Numbered from the stretch's first letter, positions 33,901 through 40,049 are shown. The stretch is 64,000 nucleotides of DNA from Pegoplata infirma (GCA_963921195.1 OY992536.1:289001530-289065529), one strand, 5' to 3'. Numbers and translations are program-made. The notes: generated by a model from the sequence alone, not told the origin.

Positions 33901-36350
33901 AGAAAATTACTCTTAGAAAACATTGTGGAGGGTATTCATAGATTCGACCAAGTCGAACTTAATTTTTCTACTTGTTTTTATTAAATCCTCTCCTATCGCT
34001 CCAACGTGGTTACCTAGAGGGGTAAACAGTGAGACCGACCCTTATTAACTTTAACCCTCCAACATTTTTTTCGAACATACCAAAAACCTATCTCCATTTC
34101 ATAAGGGGGTTTCCGTGCAATATTTCATGATAGTATGGGATATATCTAAAGGAAAATGTCTCAGAATCTAAAACTTTTCTATAGGAAAAATTTATCAGAA
34201 TCTAAAACATATTTAATAAAATATATGTCTTAGAACCTGAGACTTTTTTTATACAAAAAAATGTTTTAGAAAAAGTAGACTTTTTCTATATTAAAATTGT
34301 CTCAGAGATTGAGATTTTTCTATACGAAAAATGTCTCAGAAACTGAGACTTTTGTCTCAGTTGAAAATTTGAGACTTTCTATACAAAAAATATCTCAGGA
34401 TCTAGAATTTTTATGTACGGGAGTTTCTCCTACAGAAAAATTCTCAGATTTTTTTTTGCCCTCATTTGAACTATTATTATAATTATAATTGTATAAGAGG
34501 CGTATAATTAATTTTGTAATTGCCTTTAAATAACAATGGTGGTTTATTTTTAATAATTCGGCCATTCAGTAGGGTAGAGAGGGGCACATTCGACAGTGGA
34601 GCACATTCGCCACATCCACTTACCTCTTAAACTAAGAGAGGTATCATATGGTGACAAATGAGTCCAATGTATATTTATCAATTATCTTTCACACTACAAA
34701 CTTCGACCGTTCTACTTTACACGTGAAAGCGGACAGATGTGTTTTTGTATTTTTAAAGTTGCTAAAATAATATTATTTTGTAATAACTTTGTAATTTTGT
34801 GAGTTACAAACATATTACTCATTGTGGTAAACCGTTACTATCCATTAAAAAAAGACTGCAAATTTTAGGGGCGTACCCCATGGGGTTGATTCGCCGATGA
34901 CGGATGTACCCCATGGAGTTGGCGAATGTGCCCCACGGGTAGTATATTCTTTGTTTTTTTTCCATAAAATTACGTTTTTTTAATAATAATTATTTCAAAA
35001 AATTATATTTTTAATGAATTTCTAGAAATTTTACTTATTGACTATTGTGCCAACCCTCTTGGCGCATGTGCCCCATGAATGGAACAGTTTCGCCGATTTG
35101 GGTTGCTTTAAAAATGTAAAAAAAAAAAAATAATAGAAACCAAACAGATAAAATTCATTTGGAGTAAACATTTAAAAGCTAAAATATGTAGAAATATAAA
35201 TCAAAAGAAATAGAAATAAAAATCAAAAGAAATTAAGGAAAAAAGTCTACTGGTTTAGGTTTTACAGCACTTAAAAAAAAAAGTGGCGAATGTGCCCCTC
35301 TCTACCCTAAGTACTTACTGGGTCGATTGTAACGAAATTCATACCGGTTATAGCTAAAGTAATTTCGAGCTTAAGTTTGGACGCTGGACCCCACATGTGA
35401 ATAAGGGCACCACAAGGGCCCCTAAAGTAGGACATTAAATGCTTTAAAATCACCAACTTTAAATGCGTGTAAAAAAATCTAGCACTAAACTTAAAAAACA
35501 TTTACGGGTTTTAATATGGAAAAAGTCAATTTTCGTTTGCTTTTGGTTTCATCCCATTCCGTTTCGGAAAGTTCGATTTTGAATTACTATGTCATTGGCA
35601 TAATAAATTACTTCACTAAAGTTTAAATATTATTTTTGTTAAAATATGTATGTAAATCTTTTCTTCCATCAACTATTAAACTTAATTTAAGCAGAATAAC
35701 AAAATATTTAATTTAAAAAAAATTTCTTTAACTTTAGGCTTCAAAAAATATAGAACTACCACACGAACAACAACAAAGTCAGCAAAAACATCATCAGCTA
35801 CAAAGTGAAGCAATACATGAAACACGCCATAAACGTTCACAGATTGACAATGGCGGCAATAATGGCAACAGCGGAAACGTTTTAGGAAATCTTGATTTTA
35901 ATGAATTCGTTGAGGAATTAAGCGATAATACTTTAATGCCAGTGTCACAGGAAATGGATTTTGAAAATATGCCACCATTATTATATTTTATGTTGCTACA
36001 AAAACTAAAGCAGTGTAAGTAATTCCCTTTTGACAACTTTAAATCTTTTTGCATTTTTAATGCATTTAATTAAATCGTCTTTTGCTTTTTGTTATTTTCG
36101 CTAACTTTCAGTACAAAATAATGAACGTCAATTACCCACAAGACGTACACCACGCTTGGGGCGCAGCATTGATTTTCAAATGTTTGATGGCGGTGCTGCA
36201 TCTGCCACCTCCAACGGGCAACACTTTGATGGTGGTTTAAATAATCTAGCCAATGATTATGCAGTATCACGACAATTTTTACCTCGTGTCATGAAAAAAT
36301 CTGTACAATTTAAGCCACGTTTAGGTAAAAGAACACAAGTTTGTGATTAA
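12855..36350 (+). CDS. Hug: hugin, pyrokinin-2 neuropeptide precursor (three coding exons)
   Basis: Seen: exons 12855-12938, 35738-36014 and 36112-36350 join in frame (84+277+239 nt) to 199 residues plus TAA. Residues 1-22 are a signal peptide. R58-H-K-R61 is a convertase site. M106-L118 (MPPLLYFMLLQKL) precedes T133-P-R-L136-G-R138. K182-K183 then S184-L191 (SVQFKPRL), G192 (amide donor) and K193-R194 define the mature peptide, and the tail is TQVCD. Known: hugin encodes pyrokinin-2 (SVPFKPRL-amide in Drosophila), a ligand of the PK2 receptors made in subesophageal neurons that link taste to feeding and locomotion; the Drosophila precursor is of similar length (about 190 residues). The order of the conserved blocks and the TPRLGRSID segment separate it from capa and from other pyrokinin precursors. 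Inference: SVQFKPRL-amide, as I recall from calyptrate flies, places the genome in that group. Odd: the 22.8-kb first intron. Confidence 0.9.
13075..14376 (-). mobile_element. HINE-like repeat, minus orientation, interrupted by Transib-type element
   Basis: The minus-strand 3' end TCTATAAATACCC...GGCCGAATC lies at 13095-13130. The body resumes after the insertion at 14184 (TATCGATTTTGCTGAAATTC). Confidence 0.5.
13420..14178. mobile_element. Transib-type non-autonomous element, 5-bp TSD
   Basis: TIRs CACTATGGTTCCA at 13420-13432 and 14166-14178, flanked by CACTG at 13415-13419 and 14179-14183. The insertion splits a phrase found intact elsewhere in the same repeat (GAACCACTGGACCGATT). CACTATGG matches the Transib end consensus CACWATGG and the TSD is 5 bp. 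It is 759 bp with no coding capacity. Confidence 0.75.
14377..14581. mobile_element. 205-bp MITE, CTAGGATG/CACCCTAG ends
   Basis: CTAGGATGCACGAATAATGA at the left matches the complement of TCATTATTCGTGCCACCCTAG at the right with one base inserted. Flanks are TATATAT-like on both sides. Confidence 0.6.
14582..15210 (+). mobile_element. HINE-like repeat, 3' part, plus orientation
   Basis: It runs from ATATTCATGACCC through GATCTAGCAATGTCTGTCTG to GGAGGGTATCTTTTCTACTTG. It lies head to tail opposite the minus copy just before it. Confidence 0.5.
15323..18585. mobile_element. 3.26-kb compound foldback, TA-flanked CACTC ends
   Basis: It begins CACTCAAAATAATAACTCTG and ends CAGAGTTATTATTTTGAGTG, with TA on each side (15321-15322, 18586-18587). 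Subterminal CAGAGTTTTCTGTAAAAT-type repeats occur at both ends. Three further inverted levels lie inside: 15930-16190 with 17990-18260, about 16204-16240 with 17528-17565 (AAGGGGTTCAAGTG core), and 16527-16550 with 17012-17037 (AACCAGCGGTCAAA core). The symmetrical layers suggest successive insertions or a very long foldback. Confidence 0.65.
17041..17215 (+). pseudogene. possible coding remnant, unrecognised
   Basis: An island of higher GC within the AT-rich foldback, including CCCGGGCGCGCCC. Two frames read like protein: LRHEIQKLRFDGTPG in one, and KDEPDDVMESDYDD followed by TAA in another, as if a frameshift separated them from an acidic C-terminus. I do not recognise the family. It could be a decayed transposase tail or chance. 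Confidence 0.2.
18740..19320. repeat. degenerate ~115-bp tandem repeat (GTACCAAAAGTACAC type)
   Basis: Four to five imperfect units each contain AAAAGTACCAAAAGTACACTTTT, then a run ending in CCCCTT, then CCTACATTCCAAATTTCT. The same family recurs at 55490-56320. Diverged units imply age. Confidence 0.6.
20126..21199. other. interior of the 4.6-kb element, no recognised gene
   Basis: A mostly AT-rich stretch. It includes a short inverted pair of GGGGTCC/CATTTC-type repeat phrases (20510-20600) and poly-T runs. No protein family recognised. Confidence 0.3.
21205..22243. mobile_element. Transib-type non-autonomous foldback element
   Basis: The ends are CACAGTGGGG (21205) and its complement CCCCACTGTG (ending 22243), flanked by the identical GC-rich 5-mer GGGTG (21200-21204 and 22244-22248). 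The arms remain reverse complements for over 400 bp, so the 1,039-bp element is nearly all foldback. Known: Transib elements make 5-bp TSDs and have CACWATG-like ends related to V(D)J signals; the terminal heptamer here equals the RSS heptamer CACAGTG. No nonamer at 12 or 23 bp is evident and no transposase is encoded. Confidence 0.7.
22532..23191. mobile_element. hAT-type non-autonomous element rich in AAAGTCG repeats
   Basis: TIRs TAGGGTTATATAGTCG and its near complement CGACTATAGAACCCTA are flanked by an exact 8-bp duplication GGTCAGCA (22524-22531 and 23192-23199). An 8-bp TSD and TAGGG ends fit hAT. Both subterminal thirds (22545-22690 and 23030-23185) consist of tightly packed GTCGAAAAGTCGACTTTTCGAC-like palindromic motifs; the middle is ordinary AT-rich DNA. 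Confidence 0.75.
23234..23404. mobile_element. foldback MITE with 52-bp arms
   Basis: The arms 23234-23285 and 23353-23404 match with one mismatch in 52, around a 67-bp centre. The right flank reads CTGCCC then TTAA. The left end is less well preserved, so a TTAA target is possible but unproven. Confidence 0.7.
23411..24090. other. right interior of the 4.6-kb element
   Basis: AT-rich, with poly-A tracts and two GGACTT(A/G)-type subterminal motifs. Nothing coding was recognised. Confidence 0.3.
24179..25199. other. unassigned AT-rich intron stretch
   Basis: No gene or clear repeat. Fragments such as TTTCTGAATTTTATTAAAAATTTCCGAATTTTA (24744) are low-complexity, like the A-rich tract in inverse. 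Confidence 0.3.
25200..25301 (+). mobile_element. HINE-like repeat, 5' part, host of foldback A
   Basis: It reads TATACCTCCACTTACATTAG...GTTTGTCATTCCG...GGGACCCC and is broken by foldback A. It continues at 27491 with ATTGATCAGAGATCG. Confidence 0.5.
25302..27490. mobile_element. 2.2-kb foldback element, copy A
   Basis: It starts GGGGCATTCCATATCAAATC and ends with the complement (GGAATGCCCC at 27481-27490). Arms of about 900 bp read as reverse complements throughout, with phrases such as AGTTTGTTCCTTTACTCAAA and its inverse. A 425-bp MITE (26223-26647) sits in its centre. It is inserted in a HINE-like repeat (25200-25301 and 27491-27770), and copy B (57436-59747) has the same junction. Confidence 0.75.
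26223..26647. mobile_element. TA-flanked MITE with perfect 61-bp hairpin
   Basis: The ends are CCCAGCAAAAAATG and its near complement ...TTTTTTTGCAGGG, with TA on both sides (26221-26222, 26648-26649). Inside, 26351-26411 and 26432-26492 are perfect reverse complements over 61 bp with a 20-base loop. The same end type is seen at 28906-29292. Confidence 0.75.
27491..27770 (+). mobile_element. HINE-like repeat, continuation after foldback A
   Basis: It carries GATCGATTCTAAAACATTCTAG, GTCCGTTTGTCTG and TTCGGCTGCTGGCTGACAT, as in 59748-60060. Confidence 0.5.
27771..28905. other. unassigned intron stretch with tRNA-like relic
   Basis: AT-rich; a T-rich run lies at 28195-28300. Apart from the tRNA-like segment nothing is recognised. 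Confidence 0.3.
28045..28142 (-). tRNA. tRNA-like sequence (pseudo-tRNA or SINE head)
   Basis: On the minus strand TGGCGTATCGGTCTAGAGTG resembles an A box and ATGGGTTCAATCCTTGT a B box; the outer ends CAGCC and GGCTG could pair. The spacing between boxes is long. A functional tRNA is unlikely. Confidence 0.4.
28906..29292. mobile_element. TA-flanked MITE with CCCTGCAGGAAAAGT ends
   Basis: TIR CCCTGCAGGAAAAGT against ACTTTTCCTGCAGGG, flanked by TA at 28904-28905 and 29293-29294. It is 387 bp with a short palindromic run near ACATGACCTATCACC/GGTGACATGTCAC at 28929-29000. It resembles the ends of the MITE at 26223-26647. A TA target suggests a Tc1/mariner-like mobiliser, unproven. Confidence 0.65.
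29530..29724. repeat. fragment of the 2.2-kb foldback family (left part)
   Basis: It carries phrases of that family (CTTCTACCGTTCTAGG, ACCCTCTAACTTCCACCCC, GGTTCCCATA). It ends where the HINE-like repeat begins and seems to resume at 33986, so the HINE-like element landed in it. Confidence 0.5.
29725..30150 (+). mobile_element. HINE-like repeat, 5' half, host of LINE-bearing insert
   Basis: A well-preserved start: ATACCCTCCACTCTAGTGAT with AGAGGGTATA hairpin, GTCATTTCGCTTGTAACAC, then the GTCCGTCCGTCGTCTGTC run. It breaks near 30150 and resumes at 33640. Confidence 0.55.
30155..30687. repeat. inverted-repeat insert flanking the LINE
   Basis: About 50-bp arms at roughly 30160-30215 and 30262-30318 are reverse complements (core TTACAAAATTGTTATGAAAT). 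This block, with the LINE and 33551-33630, interrupts the HINE-like repeat whose two halves lie at 29725-30150 and 33640-33985. The superfamily is unknown. Confidence 0.5.
30684..33452 (+). CDS. LINE endonuclease/reverse transcriptase, 5'-truncated open frame
   Basis: The frame is open from 30684 (after a TAG in the flank) to TGA at 33450-33452, 922 codons. No native start remains; the first in-frame GTG is at 31011. In order: the AP-endonuclease remainder with GDFNAKVG (30993-31016), GTHGLG, the NQIDH motif and catalytic SDH (31281-31289); then the reverse transcriptase with KASGPDNIPSELLK, NWRGITLLN, EQAGFRQGRS, FVDFERAFD, GVRQGCILSP and the catalytic YADD (32685-32696); then a C-terminal region with WVGHILRR and GRPRNTW, as in many animal LINEs. 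The N-terminal endonuclease part with the conserved E (before the RW) is missing, so nicking should be dead while the reverse transcriptase looks intact. The base composition is clearly richer in GC than the flanks. Confidence 0.9.
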   Translation, partial: GWLNNGSTNLPSGYHFIYSGNTTHKIRGVGLLLSPKATRALLEHNAVSDRIITARINSKFRKISIVQCYAPTEPDEDTAKDDFYNQLDATINKLPTGDIKVIIGDFNAKVGNNNNNLQLVMGTHGLGTVRNNNGDRLVDFCSRNRLYIGGTKFPHKDIHKYTWVCPTGRTRNQIDHFLISKLFLGSLMDVKTRRRADIDSDHRLLVATLRLRPAAIKKSCKPEKYNTTRLLDRNIAQSYNESLRTALHTNHHSTWADVSLACKETAKSVLGLKEGKNKPWISDETWLEIQNRKQLHNARINAKSPAEKQQAMAEYRQSASRVKRMVRTDREKYYNTIAEQAEQASNTGNLRGVYSAIKQMNGNNIRGTAVLKAIDGADLTTSEEQLERWRDYFSSQEPAEHQEDNTLFNRRRNPRRDIATDPPSCSEIEAALNVLKNNKASGPDNIPSELLKYGAGTLAEVLTPIIREAWILNRIPDEWKEGLVITLPKKGDLTQCKNWRGITLLNSIGKIIASLINQRISPIAEQILRKEQAGFRQGRSCADHINTLRIIIEQSAEYNTPLYLLFVDFERAFDTIFRNSMWSALLCKGIPEKIVNLIRELYRDAKCKIRFNGNESRPFFPNTGVRQGCILSPTLFLILLDCVMEKTNREAAFGIRWTLSEFLYDIDYADDICLMAHRFQDIEAKLRCLSENAKKVGLRINIRKTKLMRIGTEVTTPLVVNDVTIEDVDSFCYLGSKITKDGGSQADIADRINKARSSFLSLYKIWRRNNISRKTKLRIFNCSVKSVLLYGCSTWSLTKESIRKIQTFINKCLRQILHIFWPNWITNEALLQMANSKPVEIEIRKRKWTWVGHILRRPQSEIAKIALDWNPQGQRRPGRPRNTWVRYLKQECELARVSWNQAKAIARDRQRWREFVDALCSL
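30688..33540 (+). mobile_element. 5'-truncated non-LTR retrotransposon (LINE) with exact 10-bp TSD
   Basis: The insert is bounded by the identical 10-mer ATATAGGGCT at 30678-30687 and 33541-33550. It begins inside the endonuclease domain, has a short 3' UTR after the stop at 33452, and ends in an (AT)n tail (33525-33540). A 5' truncation, TSD and simple-repeat tail are hallmarks of target-primed reverse transcription. A short 3' UTR and microsatellite tail fit the RTE-like group, but the clade is not proven. Confidence 0.93.
33640..33985 (+). mobile_element. HINE-like repeat, 3' half
   Basis: It carries CAACAAAAATATTTTACAAAG, TTACACTCAAAAAAAAA runs, GTGGAGGGTATTCATAGATTCG and CTACTTGTTTTT. 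It completes 29725-30150. Confidence 0.55.
33986..34140. repeat. fragment of the 2.2-kb foldback family (right part)
   Basis: It continues the interrupted family with CGCTCCAACGTGGTTACCTAGAGGGG, GAGACCGACCC and ACCTATCTCCATTTC phrases, compared with copies A and B. Confidence 0.5.
34141..34460. repeat. degenerate tandem repeat, CTCAGAATCTAAAACTTTT type
   Basis: About eight imperfect units of 35-45 bp mixing TCTCAGAAxCTxAxACTTTT with TCTATAxxAAAAAT. No coding capacity. Confidence 0.55.
34570..35309. mobile_element. TIR element with GGCGAATGTGCCCC subterminal repeats
   Basis: TAGGGTAGAGAGGGGCACAT at the left and its complement at the right (ending 35309); the inverted match runs about 26 bp. 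Inside, the motif GAATGTGCCCC or CATGTGCCCCATG recurs at least five times near both ends (34600-34960 and 35050-35300). AG follows each boundary on the outer side; the TSD is uncertain. Confidence 0.65.
35310..35737. other. last part of hugin intron 1, nothing recognised
   Basis: Ordinary AT-rich intron with the polypyrimidine tract and acceptor at its end. Confidence 0.4.
35738..36014 (+). CDS. Hug: hugin coding exon 2 (propeptide)
   Basis: The acceptor is TTTAACTTTAG ending at 35737; the exon reads ASKNIELPHE first and ends KLKQ plus one base (phase 1) before GTAAGT at 36015. It holds a Q/H-rich stretch (residues 38-50), the RHKR cleavage site at 58-61, an N/G-rich run (66-79), an acidic segment, and the conserved MPPLLYFMLLQKL block (106-118). 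The Q/H and N/G runs are poorly conserved spacer; the MPPL block is the part shared with other fly hugins. Confidence 0.88.
36015..36111 (+). other. hugin intron 2 (97 bp)
   Basis: GTAAGT donor, CTAACTTTCAG acceptor with a branch-like CTAAC just upstream. It splits codon 121 after its first base. This is a normal short fly intron, in contrast to intron 1. Confidence 0.85.
36112..36350 (+). CDS. Hug: hugin coding exon 3 (pyrokinin-2 and stop)
   Basis: The acceptor is ACTTTCAG ending at 36111. The two leading bases complete the split codon L121. Then QNNERQLPT, RR (131-132), TPRL-GR (133-138), SIDF, a G/N-rich spacer, RVMKK, SVQFKPRL, GKR and TQVCD, with TAA at 36348-36350. This exon alone identifies the gene: an FxPRL-amide peptide bounded by KK and GKR. 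The RR just before TPRL differs from Drosophila, where I recall only single basic residues there. Confidence 0.93.
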
Positions 36351-36567
36351 AATTCTATGGCAGAAATGTATTTTACAACTATTACCACTACTACAATAAC
36401 TATGTTTAACCGTTATACCAATATTTACTAACTACTACCAGAACAAGAAATATGATATTTAAACAAAAAAACTCTTAAAATTTTAAATATTTAAAACAGT
36501 TGAGGGTGAAAAAGTTAGGAATTATTACAGAAAGTAATGATACACTTTGAAATACAAAAGAATTTTT

Positions 36568-36757
36568 AATACATAAACCAAACCAAAATCGAATATTATT
36601 TTGAAATGACCTACACTCTAATCAAAATTTATTGAAATTTACCCAATTTATAGTAGAAAACTGCACTCTTACTATAAATTGGGTAATTTTACTCTGAATG
36701 TGTAAATTGAATAAATTGACCACATGTGGTCAATTTAAATAAAAAGAGGTGAATAAA
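36568..36757 (+). promoter_or_regulatory. candidate hugin polyadenylation signals
   Basis: No AATAAA lies between the stop codon and 36610; the nearest variant is AATACA near 36571. The first canonical AATAAA motifs are at 36738-36743 and 36752-36757, inside the MITE that starts at 36613. The 3' UTR may therefore use a variant signal or one supplied by the insertion. Confidence 0.3.
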
Positions 36758-37049
36758 ATATAACAAAAATCAAAAAAAAAAAAAAAAACATGCGGCGCCA
36801 GCCAGCATCGATTTGAAACTGCACTTCTTAACCACTACGCTACGGAAGTTTATACTTTTATCTGGCGTTTTAGTTATTTAACATGTGTGTATGTATGTTG
36901 TTCGATAATTTTATTTACGCATTTTTATTTATTTATTTAGTTTGAATTTATTTAACGCATTTAGTGTTTATATTAACACATAATGCGTGCTATTCAACAA
37001 AAATTTACCCAATTTATAATAGTAAGTTTACATGCGTTTTTTAGAGTGT
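36613..37049. mobile_element. MITE just downstream of hugin, TA-flanked CACTC ends
   Basis: CACTCTAA at 36613 and TTAGAGTG ending 37049, each bordered by TA. The subterminal phrase ATTTACCCAATTTATA recurs inverted and direct (36635-36690 and 37005-37020). It begins 263 bp after the hugin stop codon. A related fragment lies at 60892-60960. It contains a tRNA-like segment at 36785-36850. Confidence 0.65.
36785..36850 (-). tRNA. tRNA-like sequence (pseudo-tRNA or SINE head)
   Basis: On the minus strand TAGCGTAGTGGTTAAG resembles an A box and GTTTCAAATC a weak B box 20-odd bases on, followed by the GCGCC-containing 3' side. The acceptor stem does not close convincingly. Treated as a tRNA-derived relic, not a functional gene. 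Confidence 0.4.
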
Positions 37050-37296
37050 AGTGTAGGTTGAAGGGTTTGTCAAAGAGATCCCATTAATGACCATCATACT
37101 TGCAAGACAGTCTTAAACCTTGAAGTTATTGTCAAAAACGTTTTTTGGGACTTTTTTTAGTAAAACACGTCTAACTTAAAAACTTTTCAACGGATTTTTA
37201 ATTTTTAAAGTGTTTTGGATAAAAGAAGAATAGTGCTTTTCATTTGTGTAAATTTATTCACATATATAAAAAAGATATGTACAGATAACTCTCAAA

Positions 37297-37405
37297 AACG
37301 TGAACACCCGAAAACGTGAACTACTCAAAAACGTGAAAATTTTTATCTTTGTACAGACTATTCTAAAACGTGAACAAAATCTGAAAGCTCTAAAACGTGA
37401 ACAAA
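37297..37405. repeat. cluster of AAAACGTGAAC motifs
   Basis: Five copies of AACGTGAAC or near variants occur in about 110 bp at irregular 20-45-bp spacing, in an otherwise plain AT-rich setting. Confidence 0.5.
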
Positions 37406-37554
37406 TTTTTTTTGGGGATTTCTTTGCTTTCTTGTTCCTCTTTTTTAATTTAGGGAATCTCCGAGTTGTAGTTTGCATGTTCTGATTATATTAGACACCT
37501 TTTTTGATAACAATAGATATATCGACCCTATAGTTGTACTTAAAAACACAGCAT

Positions 37555-37607
37555 ATGAGCGAAAATTTAAATTTAAATTTAAATTTAAAATTAAATTTAA
37601 ATTTATG
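37555..37607. repeat. (AAATTT)n microsatellite
   Basis: Eight or so AAATTT units with a few interruptions, self-complementary. Confidence 0.8.
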
Positions 37608-37649
37608 AGTTGAAAGAGTAAATATTTCTTTAATTCTTGTGTTATATAT

Positions 37650-38602
37650 AGGGTGACCATTTTTTTCTGAACTCAAATCAGTACGCCCAGGTTTTTACGT
37701 TTATATTTTCGTGAAATACCTCTCTAAAAGCTCTGTTCTAAACACTGATAATTTTTTCAACACTCAAAAAAATTCGGTTAAACTAGCAAATTTGGGGCAA
37801 TTAGTTTTTCAGTAAAAACAACTGTTTGAAAAGAGCTGTTTAAAAACAAAAGTTTAAAAACAACTGTCTTAAACTGTTGTAGTTATTTTGCAAAAAATTT
37901 AACTGACTTCAAACAACTTAATTATAATGTTGATCATTTTAGTGCAGAAATTATAACAAACAAAAACCTACAGGTTTTGAGTTTAAGAAAATCCCTCAAA
38001 CTCTGGGGACTTTTTTCCATAAGTTTTGATAACTCTGACTTGTATAAAACAAAACCCAGATAAAAAGCACATGTTTTTTAAATAGCGGCTGATGTTCTGA
38101 GTGATTTGTCCAATAAATTCTGAAGACATTACCTCATCGAACATCTCAGAGTCATTTGAAATGTTGCAGTTACATTATCTTTCTAAAAATATAAAAAATC
38201 CATTATCCCGTGAACTTTTTGTTTAGAAAACCTCAAAGATTATGGGCGTCTTTTCATATAAACCTTTTCATATTTAAAGGATCAAAATAACCTCATGCTC
38301 AGTTACATTTTGCCGTTAATGAACATCTTGATTCAGAAGAATTCAGAAGAATTTATTTAACTCAAAGTATCTCTTTGTCATACTTAAGTTATAAAAACTC
38401 CGATGACTTATTTTATGGAAATTCAAGTTTTTGTATAAAATTTTCGAAGAAAATTATTTTTTATGTTGAAATAATCAAAAATCAGTACAATCAGTACATA
38501 TTTCAAAAAATCAGTACAAATCAGTACAACGTCTTTTGATCAGTACACGTGTTCAAAAATCAGTACATGTACTGATTAAATCAGTACGTACGGTCAGCCT
38601 CA
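37650..38602. mobile_element. possible TIR element with AATCAGTAC repeats
   Basis: It starts AGGGTGACC and ends GGTCAGCCT (complement AGGCTGACC, one mismatch). AATCAGTAC recurs about eight times near the right end (38480-38590) and once at the left (37675). No clear TSD; the boundary is tentative. Confidence 0.4.
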
Positions 38603-38647
38603 ACTTTGTTGAGTTTATCGATTTTTTTTCTGCTAAAGTTCATTCAA

Positions 38648-39720
38648 CACTCAAAAAAAAAGTGAACTAAAATCTGGGAAAATTAACTCAATTTTGAGAA
38701 AAAGATGGAATGATTTGGCTCCAAAGATTTTTTTCTTGGTTTTAGTTCATAATTTTCCCAAAAATAAGGAAAACAAAGTTATTTAATTTTAAGCCAATTT
38801 TAACTAGAAAATGGGAAAAATTATACATCACATTTTAGAAATAGATTGGGTCTAGACCCTGGACCCATGGGTTCGGACCCCATTTAACTCGAGACCCCGT
38901 TGGGTTCTTTAAGGGTCCCCATAGATTTTGAACCAAAACTTGTGTCCGTTTCGCTCTAACTTGCTTAGTTTTTGAGATACAGTAACAAGGGGCCTGATAG
39001 GGTCTTGAGAATCTTAAAAACCGGATAACTCAAAAACTAATAATCGGAGGGTTTTCGGGTATTTTGTGGAAGTGTTCTACGAGTCAAGAGCTACAAAAAT
39101 GCCGTTGGACCTTTTCTCGTGTTGGCAGTATTTACCGAGATATGTGCATATATAAAATCTCGGGAATTTCAAATTTTAGATCTAAAATTAGGGTCTTGAG
39201 ACCCCGACAGATATGCAGAGCTAGGCTATTCCACTTTTTATTCTTTCTTTTGAAAATTTCATCCGTTTCGCTCTATCTCTCTTAGTTTTCGAGATATCGC
39301 CATTTTGAATTTTTAACTAAATTCTAAGAAGTTATTTACTAAATTCTCAGAAGTCATTAACTAAAATCTAAGAATTACACTTCCTCAATTCAAAGAAGAG
39401 AAATACGATGATGTTTTTTTTAGTAAATTTTAACTAAACTTGAACTAAATTGTTTTTTAAGAAATATGTCTTAAAAATAAAGATACGATTCTTAGATTTG
39501 TGGAAAATTTGTTTGGCAGTAAGAATTTTTTTCCTAATATTAAAAAAATCCATTTAAAGAAAACTATGAACTTATTATAAGTAAAAGAACTAAAATTTTT
39601 TCCTCATAATTAAGAAAATTTCTCATTTTTAAGTTAAATTTAACTAAATTTTAGGAAAATTCATGATAAATTTTCAAAGAAATTTTTTCCTTAATTTTAG
39701 TTATGTCTTTTTTTTCAGTG
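38648..39720. mobile_element. TIR element, CACTCAAAAAAAAAGTGAACTAAA ends
   Basis: The left end CACTCAAAAAAAAAG...AACTAAAA matches the complement of the right end (TTTTAGTTATG...TTTTCAGTG at 39720). Inside are paired AACTAAATTTTAGGAAAAT phrases near both ends, and a central region (38860-39300) with GGGTCTTGAGACCCC-type inverted phrases. No transposase recognised. Confidence 0.5.
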
Positions 39721-40049
39721 AACAACCTCCATTAGAGCAGGGATGCCAGACATGGGGATATTAAAAAATATTTTGGGGATTTATTAGGAATGTTCACAAT
39801 TGTATCTACTTATCAACGGTTTAAAAGTAGTTTTAGTAAAAGTCAACTCTTTGGTACAAGATTTCGAAGCGAATTCGGAAATAACGTGCAATTTCGGCTG
39901 TAAAATATATAATAAAAAATCGCCAAAAAAACTTTTTTACGCGTTTGGGGATTTTTAATTGCTAAAACTACGGAATAAAAATACAATTCATATTTTTTTT
40001 TTTTAACTAAAGATAATACTTTTTTGTATTCACTAAAAAAATTATGACG
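39721..40049. other. unassigned AT-rich stretch
   Basis: No gene or clear repeat boundary seen between the two neighbouring elements. Confidence 0.3.

Larger units (their letters stand above)
12939..35737 (+). other. hugin intron 1 (22.8 kb, transposon-filled)
   Basis: Consensus GTAAGT donor and TTTAG acceptor, phase 0. Nearly all of it is interpretable as repeats, listed separately. No other coding exon was recognised in it apart from the LINE. Confidence 0.8.
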
